Shown: piece by piece, positions 21,677-32,502 of the stretch
Layout of the letters: each line of letters starts with the position of its first letter
How positions within the stretch are numbered: position 1 is the stretch's first letter
Made by a program: the position numbers and the translations under genes
From: Tranzscheliella williamsii
Taxonomy: Eukaryota; Basidiomycota; Ustilaginomycetes; Ustilaginales; Ustilaginaceae
NCBI GenBank assembly: GCA_023212725.1
Contig: JALBYF010000045.1
Span: 90,193 to 154,192, forward strand
DNA length: 64,000 nt
Reading direction: 5' to 3'
Notes under the pieces: model-generated
Told to the model about the DNA's origin: nothing
The model's database searches: none
What the model saw: the letters and a program-made list of their open reading frames with translations, nothing else

Positions 21677-24600
21677 TCATTCGTCGTCGAGGCCGGGGTC
21701 GTCGCTGCCTGGCGCGTCTTCGTCACTGCCGTCCGCGTCGGCGTCTTCGAGGCTCTTGTCGTAGTCGTTGGCCGATGCGTCGCCGGAAGCCTCAGCATGC
21801 ATAGCCGCTTTGCCGGCGTACGAAGAGCCAGGTGTGCTGCCATTAGACATCCTTTTCAGGGCGGTCAGGCTGAGAGGAAGGCGTGATACAGGCAAGGGCG
21901 ATGCAGATGCGCTGTTGTTTTCAAGGACTGGCACGGCTGGAGGAATTCCGCCATGGCCTTCCACGTCGTCCAGCTCCCCATCCGCGTCGATATCTGCATC
22001 AGTGTTGACGTCAGCCTCGCCATCGGTAGGTACGGCTTGCTCGGCGACTGACTCAGCAGCAGAGAGGTCTGTATCGTCTTCATCGTCCAGGACAGCCAGG
22101 GCCCGTCTCCTATTTCGCCGAACTGCCCCGTTGCTGCGACTGGACGTGGATGGCAGCTCGGGACTCAACGAGGGTATCCTCCTCTGCTCCGTCTTAGCTG
22201 TGAGCGTTGGAGTGGATGCGCCGGAGCGCTTCGGACTGTCCGGGTGCGCCGAGCCGTGTGGTGCGTCAACCGCATAGCTGGGCCTGCCCGTCCCCGGTCG
22301 GCTGTCACTAGTGGGAACAGGTGTACCGTTTCTACTGCCTCCAGTTTGCCCTGAACTCTTTTGCAATTCGTTAAGCACGGAGAAACCCAGGTTGGCTGTG
22401 ATTTCCAATGGCGTAAAGGTGCCAGGCGCGCCTGTATGTGGTGATCCATTGGTTGCTCCTGTAGGATGATTCGCGATGCTAGCTCCTGCTGTGATCGGTT
22501 GCGGGAAGGATCGAGAGACGAGGAACGGCGTCCACTTGAGCTTGTCGGCCCGCACCTTTAGATAGTTCTTAGCCTCATAGTTCTTCAGATGGGCGATGAC
22601 GTAGTCGCGGTCGAAGTATATTGTGTAATCTCGAGGAAGGGAAGCGGCAGCGTTCTTGTTCCTCTCCTTGTACGACGGCAATTCTGGAGGCCTTTGCGCG
22701 TTGTTGGCAGGCCGACCACGGCCGCGTGATGCGACGGTTGTTTCCTGATGCGTAGAGCCGTGGTGGGTGCCGTCACGGGCGCGGTACTTGCTTGTAGCCG
22801 GGGTGCGACTGTTACCCGCGTTCCCATCGTAGACGACGATCATGTCTTGTTCTCTCAAAACATAGAAGACATCCTCCAGCTGCATGGCAGTGGCATTGCT
22901 GATGTCTTCCATGGTGATGTTGTCCGGTGCATTGCGAAGGTAGTAAAAGACCGCCAGCGTCCAATAGTTGCGGTAGCTGAGCAAACCAAGGTCGCTGAGC
23001 GGCTTCTCTGGAGAACCCTTCCTCCCCTCCTTCTTGGATAGGAGAAAGCTAATGTCGATGAGGAAGTTGCCCCAGCCGCGCCTCTGCCGTACGGGCAGTG
23101 TCATAATGCAGCTGACGTTGTAATTCATCGGGCTCCGCTTCTCCTTGCTGAAGTAGCCGACAAAGTGGTCGCCCCGGTTATCTCCCTCGGTCACTACGTA
23201 GAAGAGGAACGGCTCGACATCGTAGTACAACGTCTTGTGGTCGAGAAACATCTTGGCGAGCAAGCAGAGGTTTTGACAGTAGATCTTGTTCTTCCTGCCG
23301 TCGACTTCGTATATGCATATATTGCCGTCGCGGTAAATCTCGTCTCCGGGCGGATGGCGCAGCTTGCATTTGAGTCGATGCCGTTGCGTCATGAACCGGC
23401 TTTTCATGTATTTGAGACAAAACTCGCAGATCCAAAGGCGACCGTCGGGAACCATACTGTATTCCTCCGGGTATGGCGCCTGATACCACGTGTCAATGTC
23501 AAAGTCGCCGAAACGGATGCATTTGATGGGCGTGGCGGTCCCGGTCTCGGCGCTCGAAGCCAAGGTGGTGATTTCAGCCTCACCAGACGGTGTACCGGGC
23601 CCTGGAGTGCCTGATGGCGATTGGGTGGGTACAAGCTGCGATCTCCAAACGCGGGAATGGACGGGCGTGTCAGCTGGCGTGCCCGGAAAGCGTGGTGACG
23701 CGGTGGTGGAGGAGAGGCCGCCAAGACCGAGAGACGTTGGCCTGATGACCCGTCCGCTTGATGTGCCTGGGTTGCTGGTCAATGTTCCGCCTAGCTTTGC
23801 CTGTGCGGTTCTTTTGGCATGTTCGAACCGCTCTATATCTTTGGGTGTTGGCTTATAGAGGTAAGTGCTCGCCTCCGCTCCAACTAAGACGCCTCCAAAG
23901 GGGTCCTCGTCCTGCTCCTTGACTGAGTCTGCCATCTCGGTGTCGGTCTGTCCGCCCTCCTGGCCCTCTTCGCCATTCTCTCGAAGCGCAAGCTCTCCTT
24001 CCGCGTTCAAACCGGCGGGTCCTTCGCCGCCGGACCGTCCAGAATCTTCACCGTCACTGCCAAACCCAGGTTGGGAAGCGTGCGGAGCTGGTTGCGTTCC
24101 GTTAAAGTTAGTAACCGTTTTGCGTCTGCCGGTTGCGTTTGTCGCCGACTTTCTTGCTCGGCCTGGCCGGTTGGCTCGGCCGCCTGCGGCCTTTCTTGGC
24201 GCTTTGCTCGGCGTAGGATTATCGAGCTCGACGGCCTGAGCTAGGTTCGCGACGCGGGTCGATGACCACTGCGAGGTGGGAGAGAGACTGAAGAGGGATC
24301 CTGCAGCACTGAGCAGGCCGTTTTTGAGGCTGTTCATGACGGCAAAGTTGGCATGCGAGACTGTCGATCCCTGGTTATGCTTGCTTTTGTGAGCGGGAAG
24401 CGGCGATGCCAGTAAAGGCTCGACGCTTCTGTCGGGATTCTTGGGTTTCTTGATTCTGCCCGTGCCTGCATACCTTACCAGGGGCGTTGCGCCGTTCGGA
24501 GCGGACTGGGGAGGTTGCGGTGAACTAGGCCGCAAGGGACCGGGATAGACGATGCCGAGGCCCGCGCCTGTATTCGAGGTTATACTTTTCGTGCGATTCT

Positions 24601-25354
24601 GGTGGCTGGATTGGTGCCTTGGACCCGCTTCCCACTCGCCGTAGGAAGAGGCCAGCGGCGATCCACGGGGGATCCCGAGCGAATCTAGCTCCTGGAGACT
24701 GGCGATGCTAAGCACGTGTCCTTCCAGCTGCTTGCAGGTAGGACAGTTCCACTGGCCTCTTGGCGGCTTTTCGAGGGGTGGTGAGAGGCAGTAGAGATGC
24801 CAACCGCGATCGCATCGATCGCAGAACATTAATCTCGCCTTGAATTGCAGAGGATAAAGGGCGGTGATGCGAGCAAATGAAGTTAGCAAGAGTACGCTCG
24901 AAACGCGGGACGGCGGAGCGGAATGCGGCGCTGGAACAATGTGGTAGGGGTGGGAGAGACTTACATCGTCGCCTTTGGCGCGACAGATTTCGCACGTCTT
25001 GCACTCGATGCACTTCCATTCGTAGGACTGCACCACCTTGATCTTGCGGGGATTGCGGCCCCAGCGGAGGCACGATGGATGACCGCTGCTGCCGCATTCG
25101 AAGCAGGAGATGAGGATCCGGGGGCCGTCGCCCTTCGGCGTGTCGGACGAGTTGAGACAGAATGCGCAGATGGACTGCGGAGGTGCGCGCTGGCCGGAGG
25201 AGAGGGAGTGGATGCGATTGGACACGGCGGCAGCCTGCAGCTTGCGCTTCTTGGCAGGGTCGGAGATAGCTGGTGGAGGCTGCTTGGCACGAGGCGGAGA
25301 CGCGGGCAATATACTCGTCGACGCGGAGCCAGCGCTATGATGAAGCGTCACCAT
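21677..25354 (-). CDS. MYST histone acetyltransferase with double PHD finger (MOZ/Sas3-like)
   Basis: A nuclear acetyltransferase expected to acetylate histone H3. Exons 25354-24965 and 24838-21677 are joined across a 126-bp in-frame intron (24964-24839). Removal restores a continuous second PHD finger ([10 protein letters not shown] then [10 protein letters not shown]). The product is about 1183 residues. Residues 63-166 form a double PHD finger with metazoan MOZ-like segments ([28 protein letters not shown]). The MYST domain is about 565-805, with a C2HC zinc finger from Cys601, catalytic Cys707 in NVSCIMTLP, the acetyl-CoA loop RQRRGWG and Glu741 in [10 protein letters not shown]. The long C-terminus is acidic. 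The frame is open to 25681. ATG 25354 (A at -3, G at +4) is preferred over 25375, but the start is not certain. Confidence 0.93.
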   Translation of the reverse strand: MVTLHHSAGSASTSILPASPPRAKQPPPAISDPAKKRKLQAAAVSNRIHSLSSGQRAPPQSICAFCLNSSDTPKGDGPRILISCFECGSSGHPSCLRWGRNPRKIKVVQSYEWKCIECKTCEICRAKGDDVSLSHPYHIVPAPHSAPPSRVSSVLLLTSFARITALYPLQFKARLMFCDRCDRGWHLYCLSPPLEKPPRGQWNCPTCKQLEGHVLSIASLQELDSLGIPRGSPLASSYGEWEAGPRHQSSHQNRTKSITSNTGAGLGIVYPGPLRPSSPQPPQSAPNGATPLVRYAGTGRIKKPKNPDRSVEPLLASPLPAHKSKHNQGSTVSHANFAVMNSLKNGLLSAAGSLFSLSPTSQWSSTRVANLAQAVELDNPTPSKAPRKAAGGRANRPGRARKSATNATGRRKTVTNFNGTQPAPHASQPGFGSDGEDSGRSGGEGPAGLNAEGELALRENGEEGQEGGQTDTEMADSVKEQDEDPFGGVLVGAEASTYLYKPTPKDIERFEHAKRTAQAKLGGTLTSNPGTSSGRVIRPTSLGLGGLSSTTASPRFPGTPADTPVHSRVWRSQLVPTQSPSGTPGPGTPSGEAEITTLASSAETGTATPIKCIRFGDFDIDTWYQAPYPEEYSMVPDGRLWICEFCLKYMKSRFMTQRHRLKCKLRHPPGDEIYRDGNICIYEVDGRKNKIYCQNLCLLAKMFLDHKTLYYDVEPFLFYVVTEGDNRGDHFVGYFSKEKRSPMNYNVSCIMTLPVRQRRGWGNFLIDISFLLSKKEGRKGSPEKPLSDLGLLSYRNYWTLAVFYYLRNAPDNITMEDISNATAMQLEDVFYVLREQDMIVVYDGNAGNSRTPATSKYRARDGTHHGSTHQETTVASRGRGRPANNAQRPPELPSYKERNKNAAASLPRDYTIYFDRDYVIAHLKNYEAKNYLKVRADKLKWTPFLVSRSFPQPITAGASIANHPTGATNGSPHTGAPGTFTPLEITANLGFSVLNELQKSSGQTGGSRNGTPVPTSDSRPGTGRPSYAVDAPHGSAHPDSPKRSGASTPTLTAKTEQRRIPSLSPELPSTSSRSNGAVRRNRRRALAVLDDEDDTDLSAAESVAEQAVPTDGEADVNTDADIDADGELDDVEGHGGIPPAVPVLENNSASASPLPVSRLPLSLTALKRMSNGSTPGSSYAGKAAMHAEASGDASANDYDKSLEDADADGSDEDAPGSDDPGLDDE

Positions 25355-26194
25355 GTTAGTACTGTCTAGGAGCATAACAGAGCCGTAGCCATGGTGAGAT
25401 TCTACTGGCAACGATGTAGCGTGAGACGCACTAGCAAAGCCTGCGGAATGGATATAGCTCAGCCCCGTACATTCAGCTCGACAGGCTTCAAGCGAATGTA
25501 TACGAACAGGGCTTGGCGTCCAGCACGGAGAACCTGCGCAGAAGGGTGGGCGCAAGCGATCGTGCGAGTGCAATGATGTGCGCGCGCAGAGGCACTGCGG
25601 AGATGAGAAGGGTCCGTGCTCGCAAGACGCGTCTTGGCCGTTCGGAGATGGAGCTGCGGTAAGCTGAGTAGTGCGCCGCAAGCAGATGGCGCCTATGTTA
25701 CGGAGCGGGCGGAGAAGGCGGCTAGCGACGAGCGACGAGCGACGAGCGACGGGCAGGGGAGTTTGAACGAGGAGGTGGATGACAGCCTTGGGCGCATAAT
25801 ACCGTCTGAGTATACGGCCGGAGCGGTTACCAACATCGCGAACCCTTCACGAACGTAGTCTGTCGCGCCTTCTAACTGAGCTCCACAGAATACAAAAAGG
25901 CTCACCGCGAATCTCTATCGTATATTTGATCATTTGGCGTGCGGATAGAATCTTTCTACTAGAGCTTAGCCAGCCCGATCTGCCCTTAATACCAAACGTG
26001 ATATTGACTTGGAGTACGTGCCATATCTACACATGCATCTACGCGTTGGAGTCTGACGAATTGCACACAGTCAAACACGGCTTTAGCCTCCAGCTACGTG
26101 CTGGTGTTGGATCATGGCACGGTGGGTAAGGTGGCTAGTTGCGCAACTACAATTACATCGCCGAGAGATGGGTAGCCACGCACAGAGGCGCGGA
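25355..26194. other. Promoter of the MYST gene; 3' flank of the gamma-tubulin-complex gene
   Basis: 840 bases without a supported gene. The Cys-rich open frame upstream of 25354 is not conserved-looking and is treated as leader. Four 7-bp tandem repeats lie at 25724-25751. Confidence 0.5.
25724..25751 (+). repeat. Four 7-bp tandem repeats
   Basis: Perfect unit AGCGACG repeated four times, upstream of the MYST gene on its promoter side. Confidence 0.9.
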
Positions 26195-29100
26195 CTAGGC
26201 GGACCACTGCAAGGCATAGAGTAGATCTTGCCAGCGCGTGCGGAGGTTGTGCTGATGCTCGAGCGTCTGGTGGGCGAGGGGGGTGTCGCGGGCGGTAGTG
26301 GCGGCGTGGGTGGCGACGCGTGCGATCTGCTGGTCGATTCTTGCCATGAGGCTGTCGGTGAGTCTGCGCAGGGTTTTGCGCTGGCGCTCGCAGTTGAGGC
26401 GGAAGCGTTCGCGCTTCTGCGGCTGCGACTCGAGCCAGCCGGACGCGTTAACACTGAGCGAGGCGTCGAACGACGCGCCGGAGAGGTGCGACAGCGACAT
26501 GTCCCGCCCCTCCTCGCCCTCGCTCCCCGCCTCGTCTGCGGCATGCAGCTGCGAGCGGTCGGCATCAAACACGTCAAACGACGCGGCGGCGTCCAGCTCC
26601 CCCTCTTCCGCCTCTTGATCATCTTCGACCCCATCCTCCTCCTCGTCCGCCTCGGCAATCGCACCCAGCGGCGCTGTCCGCTGCCGCACTTTCGCCGCGC
26701 GCCGCTGCCGCCGCTCCTTGCGCGCTTTGCGCGCTCTCCGATCTTCGTCTCGGCTGCTCTCTCCGATGAAATCCTCGTAGTTGTGCACCACTTCCGTGCT
26801 GAGCTTGAAGGCCGCATCCATGAGCTCTTGGATGTCGCTCTGCCCCTCCTCCAGGAAGCACAGCTTCTGTGTCCTCCTCATCGCTTGGGTATGCGCATTG
26901 ATTATGGCGTCCAGTGAGGCGAGCTCTTCTAACTCCAGGCGTAGCTCCTCGGACAAGGCTTCCAGAACGTCCCTCTGAAGATACTCCAACAGCGTCCGCA
27001 GCAGCCATTGCGCTTGCCGTCGGAGGCTCCAGAATTTGCGCATGTGCACTGTCTCGGGTTTGGCCAGCTTCAGCGTCCCTGACACCTTCCAGAAACTGTA
27101 TTTGGCCTGCAGCAGCAGTGTGAAGAGCCTCTGGTAGATCTGCATGCATTCGGTGGGGAACGCAAAGACAGCTGGCCATGGCGTCTGATATTCCACCTTG
27201 ATGTCGGCCAGTCGTCTCACACGTGTCTTGGACCGCGTCAGAGCGGCAGGCTCGTTGTCGGCGGCACTGTCGGCCAGCCGAACCAGATTGTGGTCGATCC
27301 ACAGATCGCCCCGGTCGGCAGCCTCGTTCGCTTCCACCGCGTCCCGGAAGCCAGAGTTCAAGCGGTGTAAGTCGAGTGCGCGAACCGCTCCGTTCGGCCG
27401 ATTTAGGTCGGAAAACAGGCCAGCGCACCAGTCGCCCATGTCCGTACCCTGTTGCATCAGGAAGAGTCCGTGTATTGCTGCGAGATGGCCAGGCAGATGA
27501 AACCCGCTTTCGCTGGGCGGGGCTACCAGAACCTCCAACAGCCGCCGCCGTACAACGGCCGAAATGGGCGACAGATGAGCGCGCAGCGATCGGCTCAACT
27601 CTGGTTCCAGCAGACAGGAGAAGCGCTGGTCCGCCATGACCCCACCCTGCGGGGTGGACGCCGCGTCTTCCAACTCTGACGGCGGTGTGAGGAGCCCGGT
27701 TTCGTGGACCATGTCGATTTCGACCTTGGGTTGGTCAGGCAATGCCCTGAACAAAAGCGAGCGAATTTGCTGGCGTGCTACATCCGGGTCCAACGGTACC
27801 ATCTCACGATGTGGCGACACGAGCTCGTTGGCTTCCGATGCGGATTGTGTGTCTATCTCGGCCACTTCGAGGGCGGCCATGTCGGCAAGCTCGGCAAGCC
27901 CGAGCACTTTGGCTAGATCGCGGCAGGGTCTCAGCTCTCCAAGGGCGTCGATGCCAAGGCTTCGAAGCAAGCCTACGCCCTTGGCGGTCACGAGAATCTC
28001 GGCGATGATGCTTTCGAGGAAAGCCGGAAGGTTGCTCGGCGGCCCGGCATCCGAACGCTCTTCGTCGTGGGCAGTATACCCAAGCCGCCAGAAGCTGCTG
28101 TCAGCAGTCGCGAGCTGCCTGTTGCGTCGGACCAACATGCGGACAAGCCTATCGTCAAAGAGCGTATCGTGCTCTCTGTTGACTGCGAAGCTTAGGCCTC
28201 GTTCGAGCATGCTGGCTGCTGACTGCCAGACCGGGCTAGAGGCGGCTAGAAGACATCTGCTCAGGTCGTCCAGCACGTCGTTGGATTGAGGATCTCGCTG
28301 CTCTTGTACAAAACTGAGCAGAGCCTGTAGGCCGTCTATGAGATCCTTGTCGTTGATGGCGTTGACGGTTTCGAGCTCGTCAGTGGACGGTGCAAGGCAG
28401 CCGAGGTCAGCCAACAGTCTGCCCACGAGTACTACCGACCGAGAGGAGCGGTCCACCATGGCCATCAGCTGGGGCATTGTCACGAACCGATCGCTACAGA
28501 GACTTGGCGTGCCGGGCTTTGTCAGAAACGAGCCGATGTCAGCATCGTACTCGGAAAGGTGTAGGTACAGGCGTTGCAAGAGGAGATGAAGCTGCTCAGC
28601 AAAAGCCTCGCAAGCCGGGGACCTCGTGCTGGCGTTGACAACGTGGCTGGCGACCACCACGCATTGGCCTGCATAGCGACGAAGGGACTGCAGCACGTTG
28701 GCCAAATCAGCGATGTGTACCAGCTGTGCTGCCATGCTGCCGTGTGCGGACGCTTCGTACGGGATGTGTTGATTTGGTGCAAATACACCCCTTGAGTTAG
28801 GATGGAAGAGGAGGCCGGATTGGCCCATGAGGACAGACAAACTTTCCCTGACGGCATCCATCTCTGTAAGTTGGCCTTGTAGCCTACCCTGCTCGTCGAT
28901 GTGAAGCTGATTGTGAATAGTTGTAAGCGCCAGTCGACGCGATGAGCGCTGCCTTGTCCACTGCTCTCGTTCCAGATATTGCTCCGAGTGCTGTGGAAGC
29001 GGCTGTTCCAACGCAGATTGGCCATGATTCTTCTGCAGTCTCCTACCGGCTTCGCTGAGGTTTTCCCATCTGTGGTAGTTCTGTTCCGATTCGATGCTCC

Positions 29101-29761
29101 AATCCGACAGGTCGGACGACGCATCATTGTCTTGCTCTTGCCATTCGGTACCATCTAGTGGCTCTTGCAGCAAGATGTTGAGCCATTCGCTTCGTTCCAT
29201 CTTTCTTCTCTGCTCCTTGGTTAGATATACGTTCCGTCTCGGTTCGGTTTGGCTGAGTATGAGGTTTGCTGCTGTTCTCGCTGTGATATCGGGGGGCCGA
29301 GAGAGGGCCAAGAGCAGCTTGACGACATCCGCGACGTTCTCTGGCCGCACGGAAGGGTTTGGGATGCTGTCGATGTTCTGGCCGTGGCGGCGGCGAGTTT
29401 CGCGGGCGGACTCAGCGAGCTGTACTGCGAGGCTCGCGCTGTGTTGGAGCTCGGTGTAGCAGCGCTGGAGCGCGGTGGCGAGTTCGGAGGAGAGGTGAAT
29501 GGTGTGCTTGCGACAGAGCCCGGCGATGCTCGCTGCCACCTCGTCGGCGTCAGCGGGCGACCAGGTGTCATTACGCAGTGTCTGGAGCGCCCCCGCCTTG
29601 CACGCAGCACTGGAGCTCGTCTCGAAGGGCACGATCGCATCGACAAGCCGCTCCAACAGCTCTTCCTGCTGGATGCGTTTCGGTGTCTTGGACCTCGACC
29701 GACCCGGCGCGGCTACCGGGCCTGGGTGGCCGACGCGCGACGGACCTGCCCTGATCGACAT
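26195..29761 (-). CDS. Gamma-tubulin complex component (GCP/Spc97-Spc98 family, possibly GCP5-like)
   Basis: A single 1188-residue exon. The C-terminal half carries GCP2-domain features: a helical bundle near residues 860-900 with KVEYQTPWPAVFAF followed by CMQIYQRLFTLLLQAKYSFW, the region that binds gamma-tubulin in this family. The N-terminal half has the acidic/aromatic segment LLQEPLDGTEW...DLSDWS (about 198-221), which reminds me of the GCP5 group rather than GCP2 or GCP3. This subgroup is an inference from memory. The protein would act at the spindle pole body and interphase microtubule organising centres to nucleate microtubules. A charged, low-complexity insert (about 1010-1110) sits near the end. 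The start is ATG 29761, and TAG at 26195 ends the frame. Confidence 0.82.
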   Translation of the reverse strand: MSIRAGPSRVGHPGPVAAPGRSRSKTPKRIQQEELLERLVDAIVPFETSSSAACKAGALQTLRNDTWSPADADEVAASIAGLCRKHTIHLSSELATALQRCYTELQHSASLAVQLAESARETRRRHGQNIDSIPNPSVRPENVADVVKLLLALSRPPDITARTAANLILSQTEPRRNVYLTKEQRRKMERSEWLNILLQEPLDGTEWQEQDNDASSDLSDWSIESEQNYHRWENLSEAGRRLQKNHGQSALEQPLPQHSEQYLEREQWTRQRSSRRLALTTIHNQLHIDEQGRLQGQLTEMDAVRESLSVLMGQSGLLFHPNSRGVFAPNQHIPYEASAHGSMAAQLVHIADLANVLQSLRRYAGQCVVVASHVVNASTRSPACEAFAEQLHLLLQRLYLHLSEYDADIGSFLTKPGTPSLCSDRFVTMPQLMAMVDRSSRSVVLVGRLLADLGCLAPSTDELETVNAINDKDLIDGLQALLSFVQEQRDPQSNDVLDDLSRCLLAASSPVWQSAASMLERGLSFAVNREHDTLFDDRLVRMLVRRNRQLATADSSFWRLGYTAHDEERSDAGPPSNLPAFLESIIAEILVTAKGVGLLRSLGIDALGELRPCRDLAKVLGLAELADMAALEVAEIDTQSASEANELVSPHREMVPLDPDVARQQIRSLLFRALPDQPKVEIDMVHETGLLTPPSELEDAASTPQGGVMADQRFSCLLEPELSRSLRAHLSPISAVVRRRLLEVLVAPPSESGFHLPGHLAAIHGLFLMQQGTDMGDWCAGLFSDLNRPNGAVRALDLHRLNSGFRDAVEANEAADRGDLWIDHNLVRLADSAADNEPAALTRSKTRVRRLADIKVEYQTPWPAVFAFPTECMQIYQRLFTLLLQAKYSFWKVSGTLKLAKPETVHMRKFWSLRRQAQWLLRTLLEYLQRDVLEALSEELRLELEELASLDAIINAHTQAMRRTQKLCFLEEGQSDIQELMDAAFKLSTEVVHNYEDFIGESSRDEDRRARKARKERRQRRAAKVRQRTAPLGAIAEADEEEDGVEDDQEAEEGELDAAASFDVFDADRSQLHAADEAGSEGEEGRDMSLSHLSGASFDASLSVNASGWLESQPQKRERFRLNCERQRKTLRRLTDSLMARIDQQIARVATHAATTARDTPLAHQTLEHQHNLRTRWQDLLYALQWSA

Positions 29762-30327
29762 GGCTCCTCACAGCAGCGAGCGCAACGGCCGCTGCAATGC
29801 TACGTCCGGCTTGGTGACGGTGGAGGAAGGATGACAGGCAGCTCAACAGGCTGTTCGACAACTAGACCCTTTCTCCTCCCATCCGCTAAAGTCGTAATTT
29901 CGATGCGCAAAGCAACACTTCCGCGCCGTCGCGTCGTCGTTCAAACCGCTCGTGCTTAAATTGTTAGGCCGTTGCCCAACCCCACAGCGTTTGTTAGGTC
30001 TGGCTGCCAGTGGCGGTGGCCAAGCTGCATGGCTCGTGCACGGAAGGGTTTAGCGTTTCAGTGTTAGTTCGAATAACATTAACTTAGACCGAGGTTCTGC
30101 CTCGCTGTGCGTACCGGCCTGGAACAAGACGCACCTTGGCCGGTCTTACATGCAAGGAAACGAGCGAGCCTAACCAAGCGATGCGCGGGCCGCGCAAGAA
30201 GAAGGTCACCGCCAAGCCCAGCTTCTCTCACAGCCTATAAGTAACAGTGCCGGGCGGCCGTCACTGTTCTCCACCTCTCCATCCCTTTGTATTATCCACG
30301 CAAGCCACACTCACACACACAAACATC
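29762..30327. other. Divergent promoter region
   Basis: Lies between the gamma-tubulin-complex gene and the Asn-rich gene. A TATAAG element at 30236-30241 is placed to serve the plus-strand gene. An 18-codon open frame starting at ATG 30181 overlaps this element and is not considered a gene. Confidence 0.5.
30236..30241 (+). promoter_or_regulatory. TATA-like element of the Asn-rich gene
   Basis: TATAAG lies 92 bases before the ATG at 30328, a short distance consistent with a compact, strongly expressed fungal promoter. Position-based call. Confidence 0.45.
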
Positions 30328-31073
30328 ATGTTCGGCGGCAACGACAACAACAACAACCAGAACCAGGGCGGCGGCGGCTTCAACGTCGGCCAGCTTGCCA
30401 ACTTTGCCCAAAGCTTCGCCGGCGGCAACGACAACAACAACAATAACAACAACAACAACGGCGACTACAACAACAACAACAACGAGGGCCGGCAGCCCCA
30501 GCAGGGTGGCAACGGTGGAGGCTTTGATGTGGGGCAGCTGTCCTCGCTGGCGCAGAACTTCAGTTCTGGCAACCACGACTCGTCGCTGTTCGCGTCGGCG
30601 GCGTCATTTCTGCAGAACCAGGGCGGGGCGGGCGAGGCAGACGAGCAGAAGCTGCTCGACGACCACGACCAGGTGAACAACAAGGACGGCCCCAACACCT
30701 CTGGGCAGATCGGCAACGCTGCTGTGTAAGTGCGAGTGATGGCGCGGTGCGGTGCATGCGGATGTTGACCGAAGTTCTTTTCTTGCGCTGTTATAGGCTT
30801 TCTGCGGTGAAGGCGGTGCTTGGGGGCGGCAGCAGCGGCGGCAGCGGCGGCGATTTCAAGTCAAAGTTGATCAGCGCGGCCATGAGCCACGCAGCCGACC
30901 TGTACGACACCAAGGACGGACAGGGCAACGCGCAGGGCTCCAAGCAGGATGCCGTCAACCAGGCCGCCCAGATGGCCATGAGCCTTGCCATGAAGAACCC
31001 CTCTGCCCTCGCCGGTCTCATCGGCGGCGGCAACTCCGGCGGCCTCGGTGCCCTCATGGGCATGCTCAAGTAG
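30328..31073 (+). CDS. Asparagine/glycine-rich small protein, unknown function
   Basis: Two exons, 30328-30725 and 30797-31073, flank a 71-bp intron (GTAAGT donor, TTATAG acceptor) that splits a Val codon. The spliced protein is 224 residues. The first third has Asn runs encoded almost entirely by AAC, interspersed with two copies of a motif GGGF(N/D)VGQL followed by (A/S)(N/S)(F/L)AQ(S/N)F. The remainder has an Ala/Gly/Ser-rich helical tail with SKLISAAMSHAADLYD and a C-terminal Gly/Leu/Met-rich end. There is no signal peptide or membrane segment. It resembles small fungal proteins annotated with uninformative DUF names, such as the DUF7721 type, but I cannot verify this. The Asn-rich part may be prone to self-association, which is inference. 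Confidence 0.85.
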
Positions 31074-31440
31074 ACAGCCCCCTCGCCCCTGCTAACGCTT
31101 TCCATATCACCATAATGAAAACGCATACGTTGTAAACACCCACCGTGCTCGGCACTTGTCGCAGGCGTGCCCGTTGTGGTGAAACACGCATGCAGCCTCT
31201 CCGGCGCTGCGGGCAGCAACCTGCACGGAGAGACGAGACAACGACGGACGAGCGCGGACAAACAGCCGGCGCAGCGGGCTGCTCGTGCGCCTGAGAAGGT
31301 AGAACCACAGATCTACGCCAGCTTGACCGAGCTCTGGGGTCAAGCTTACTGGTGTGACGAAAACAGACGCTCCACAGGGCAGGACATGGCAGAGGCGCGG
31401 CTGGCGGCGGTGGCAAGGGGACGTGGTATACAGGGGAGGG
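31074..31440. other. Convergent 3' flanks of Asn-rich gene and kpp2
   Basis: 367 bases between two convergent genes. Nothing beyond 3' UTR sequence is recognised. Confidence 0.55.
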
Positions 31441-32502
31441 CTAGCGCATGATTTCGTTGTAGATGAGCCGCTTGAGCTCGGAGCGCGAGAGCTGCTCTTT
31501 GCAGTAGTCAAAGTCGAAGAAGCTGGGATCGAGCGGTTCGGCGGTGGGCTCGTCCTCGGGGTCGTGGTACGGTTCGAGGTAGGAATGGGCGAGCGCTTCT
31601 TCCACTGTGATTCGCTTGCGCGGGCTGAACGTGAGGCAACGCTCCATCAGGTCCACCGCTAGCGGGTTGGCGTTGGGGAACATCTGGAGGAAATTGCGCT
31701 TCTTGCGGAAGGGAAGCGCCCGGATGTAGTCGCGCGACCGCGTCGAAGTGATGGCGTAAAAGTCGTCCAACGACGGCGTCCCAAGGATCTCAAGCGTCAG
31801 CGAGAGCTGGTGGTGGTAGTCACGGCCGGGGAAGAGCGGCTTGCCGGAGAGCATCTCGGCAAGGATGCAGCCGACGGACCATACGTCGATGGCTTTTGTG
31901 TATTCCTTAAAGGTCAGCATGATCTCGGGAGCCCTGTACCAACGGGTGGCGACGTATTCGGTCATAAAACCGGTTCCCTCCGCCTCTGGTTGGTTGGCGG
32001 ACCTAGCCAAGCCAAAGTCGCAGATCTTCAGGTCGCAGTTGGCATTGAGAAGCAGATTGGAGGGCTTGAGATCGCGATGGAGCACCTGGGCCGAGTGAAG
32101 CGCTTTGAGGCCACGGAGGGTCTGGTAGATAAAGTACTGGCAGTGGTCATCGGAGAGCTCCTGTGTACGGATGACGCGATGCATGTCCGTCTCCATAAGC
32201 TCCTGGATCAGATAAACCTCGGAGAAGGAGTCGTAATCCGGAGGCTTGACGATGTCCAGGATGGAGATGATGTTTTCGTGGTTGAAGTGGCGCAAGAGCT
32301 TGATCTCACGCAATGTCCTCAGACAGAACATGGAATGGTCGAAGGGAGTAATCTTTTTGATGGCGACGCGGGAACTGGACGGAACGTGTATGGCGGAGCA
32401 GACGACCCCGTAAGCCCCCTCGCCCACAACATCGACGATCTTGTAGGTCTCGCCGACTTTGAAGGAGGAAGGCTGCTTAGACTGCTGACTGTGCTGCGAC
32501 AT
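31441..32502 (-). CDS. MAP kinase Kpp2/Ubc3 (Fus3/Kss1 family)
   Basis: A serine/threonine MAP kinase of the pheromone and filamentation pathway. Single exon, 353 residues, nearly the length of U. maydis Kpp2. All kinase motifs are intact: glycine loop GEGAYG (27-32), Lys49 in VAIKK, catalytic HRD at 142-144, DFG at 162-164 and the activation motif Thr181-Glu182-Tyr183. The C-terminal sequence EPLDPSFFDFD and the common docking region are ERK-like. In smuts this kinase acts below the MEK Fuz7 and activates the HMG factor Prf1, controlling mating and appressorium formation (established in U. maydis). It is transcribed divergently from dynactin p27. Confidence 0.97.
   Translation of the reverse strand: MSQHSQQSKQPSSFKVGETYKIVDVVGEGAYGVVCSAIHVPSSSRVAIKKITPFDHSMFCLRTLREIKLLRHFNHENIISILDIVKPPDYDSFSEVYLIQELMETDMHRVIRTQELSDDHCQYFIYQTLRGLKALHSAQVLHRDLKPSNLLLNANCDLKICDFGLARSANQPEAEGTGFMTEYVATRWYRAPEIMLTFKEYTKAIDVWSVGCILAEMLSGKPLFPGRDYHHQLSLTLEILGTPSLDDFYAITSTRSRDYIRALPFRKKRNFLQMFPNANPLAVDLMERCLTFSPRKRITVEEALAHSYLEPYHDPEDEPTAEPLDPSFFDFDYCKEQLSRSELKRLIYNEIMR

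Noticed and set aside
25355..25681. Extended N-terminus of the MYST protein to 25681
   Set aside because: Cys/His/Trp-rich sequence unlike the rest of the protein; the ATG at 25354 has strong context just before the conserved part.
30181..30237. 18-codon open frame MRGPRKKK upstream of the Asn-rich gene
   Set aside because: Very short and overlaps the likely TATA element, so probably not transcribed as a leader peptide.
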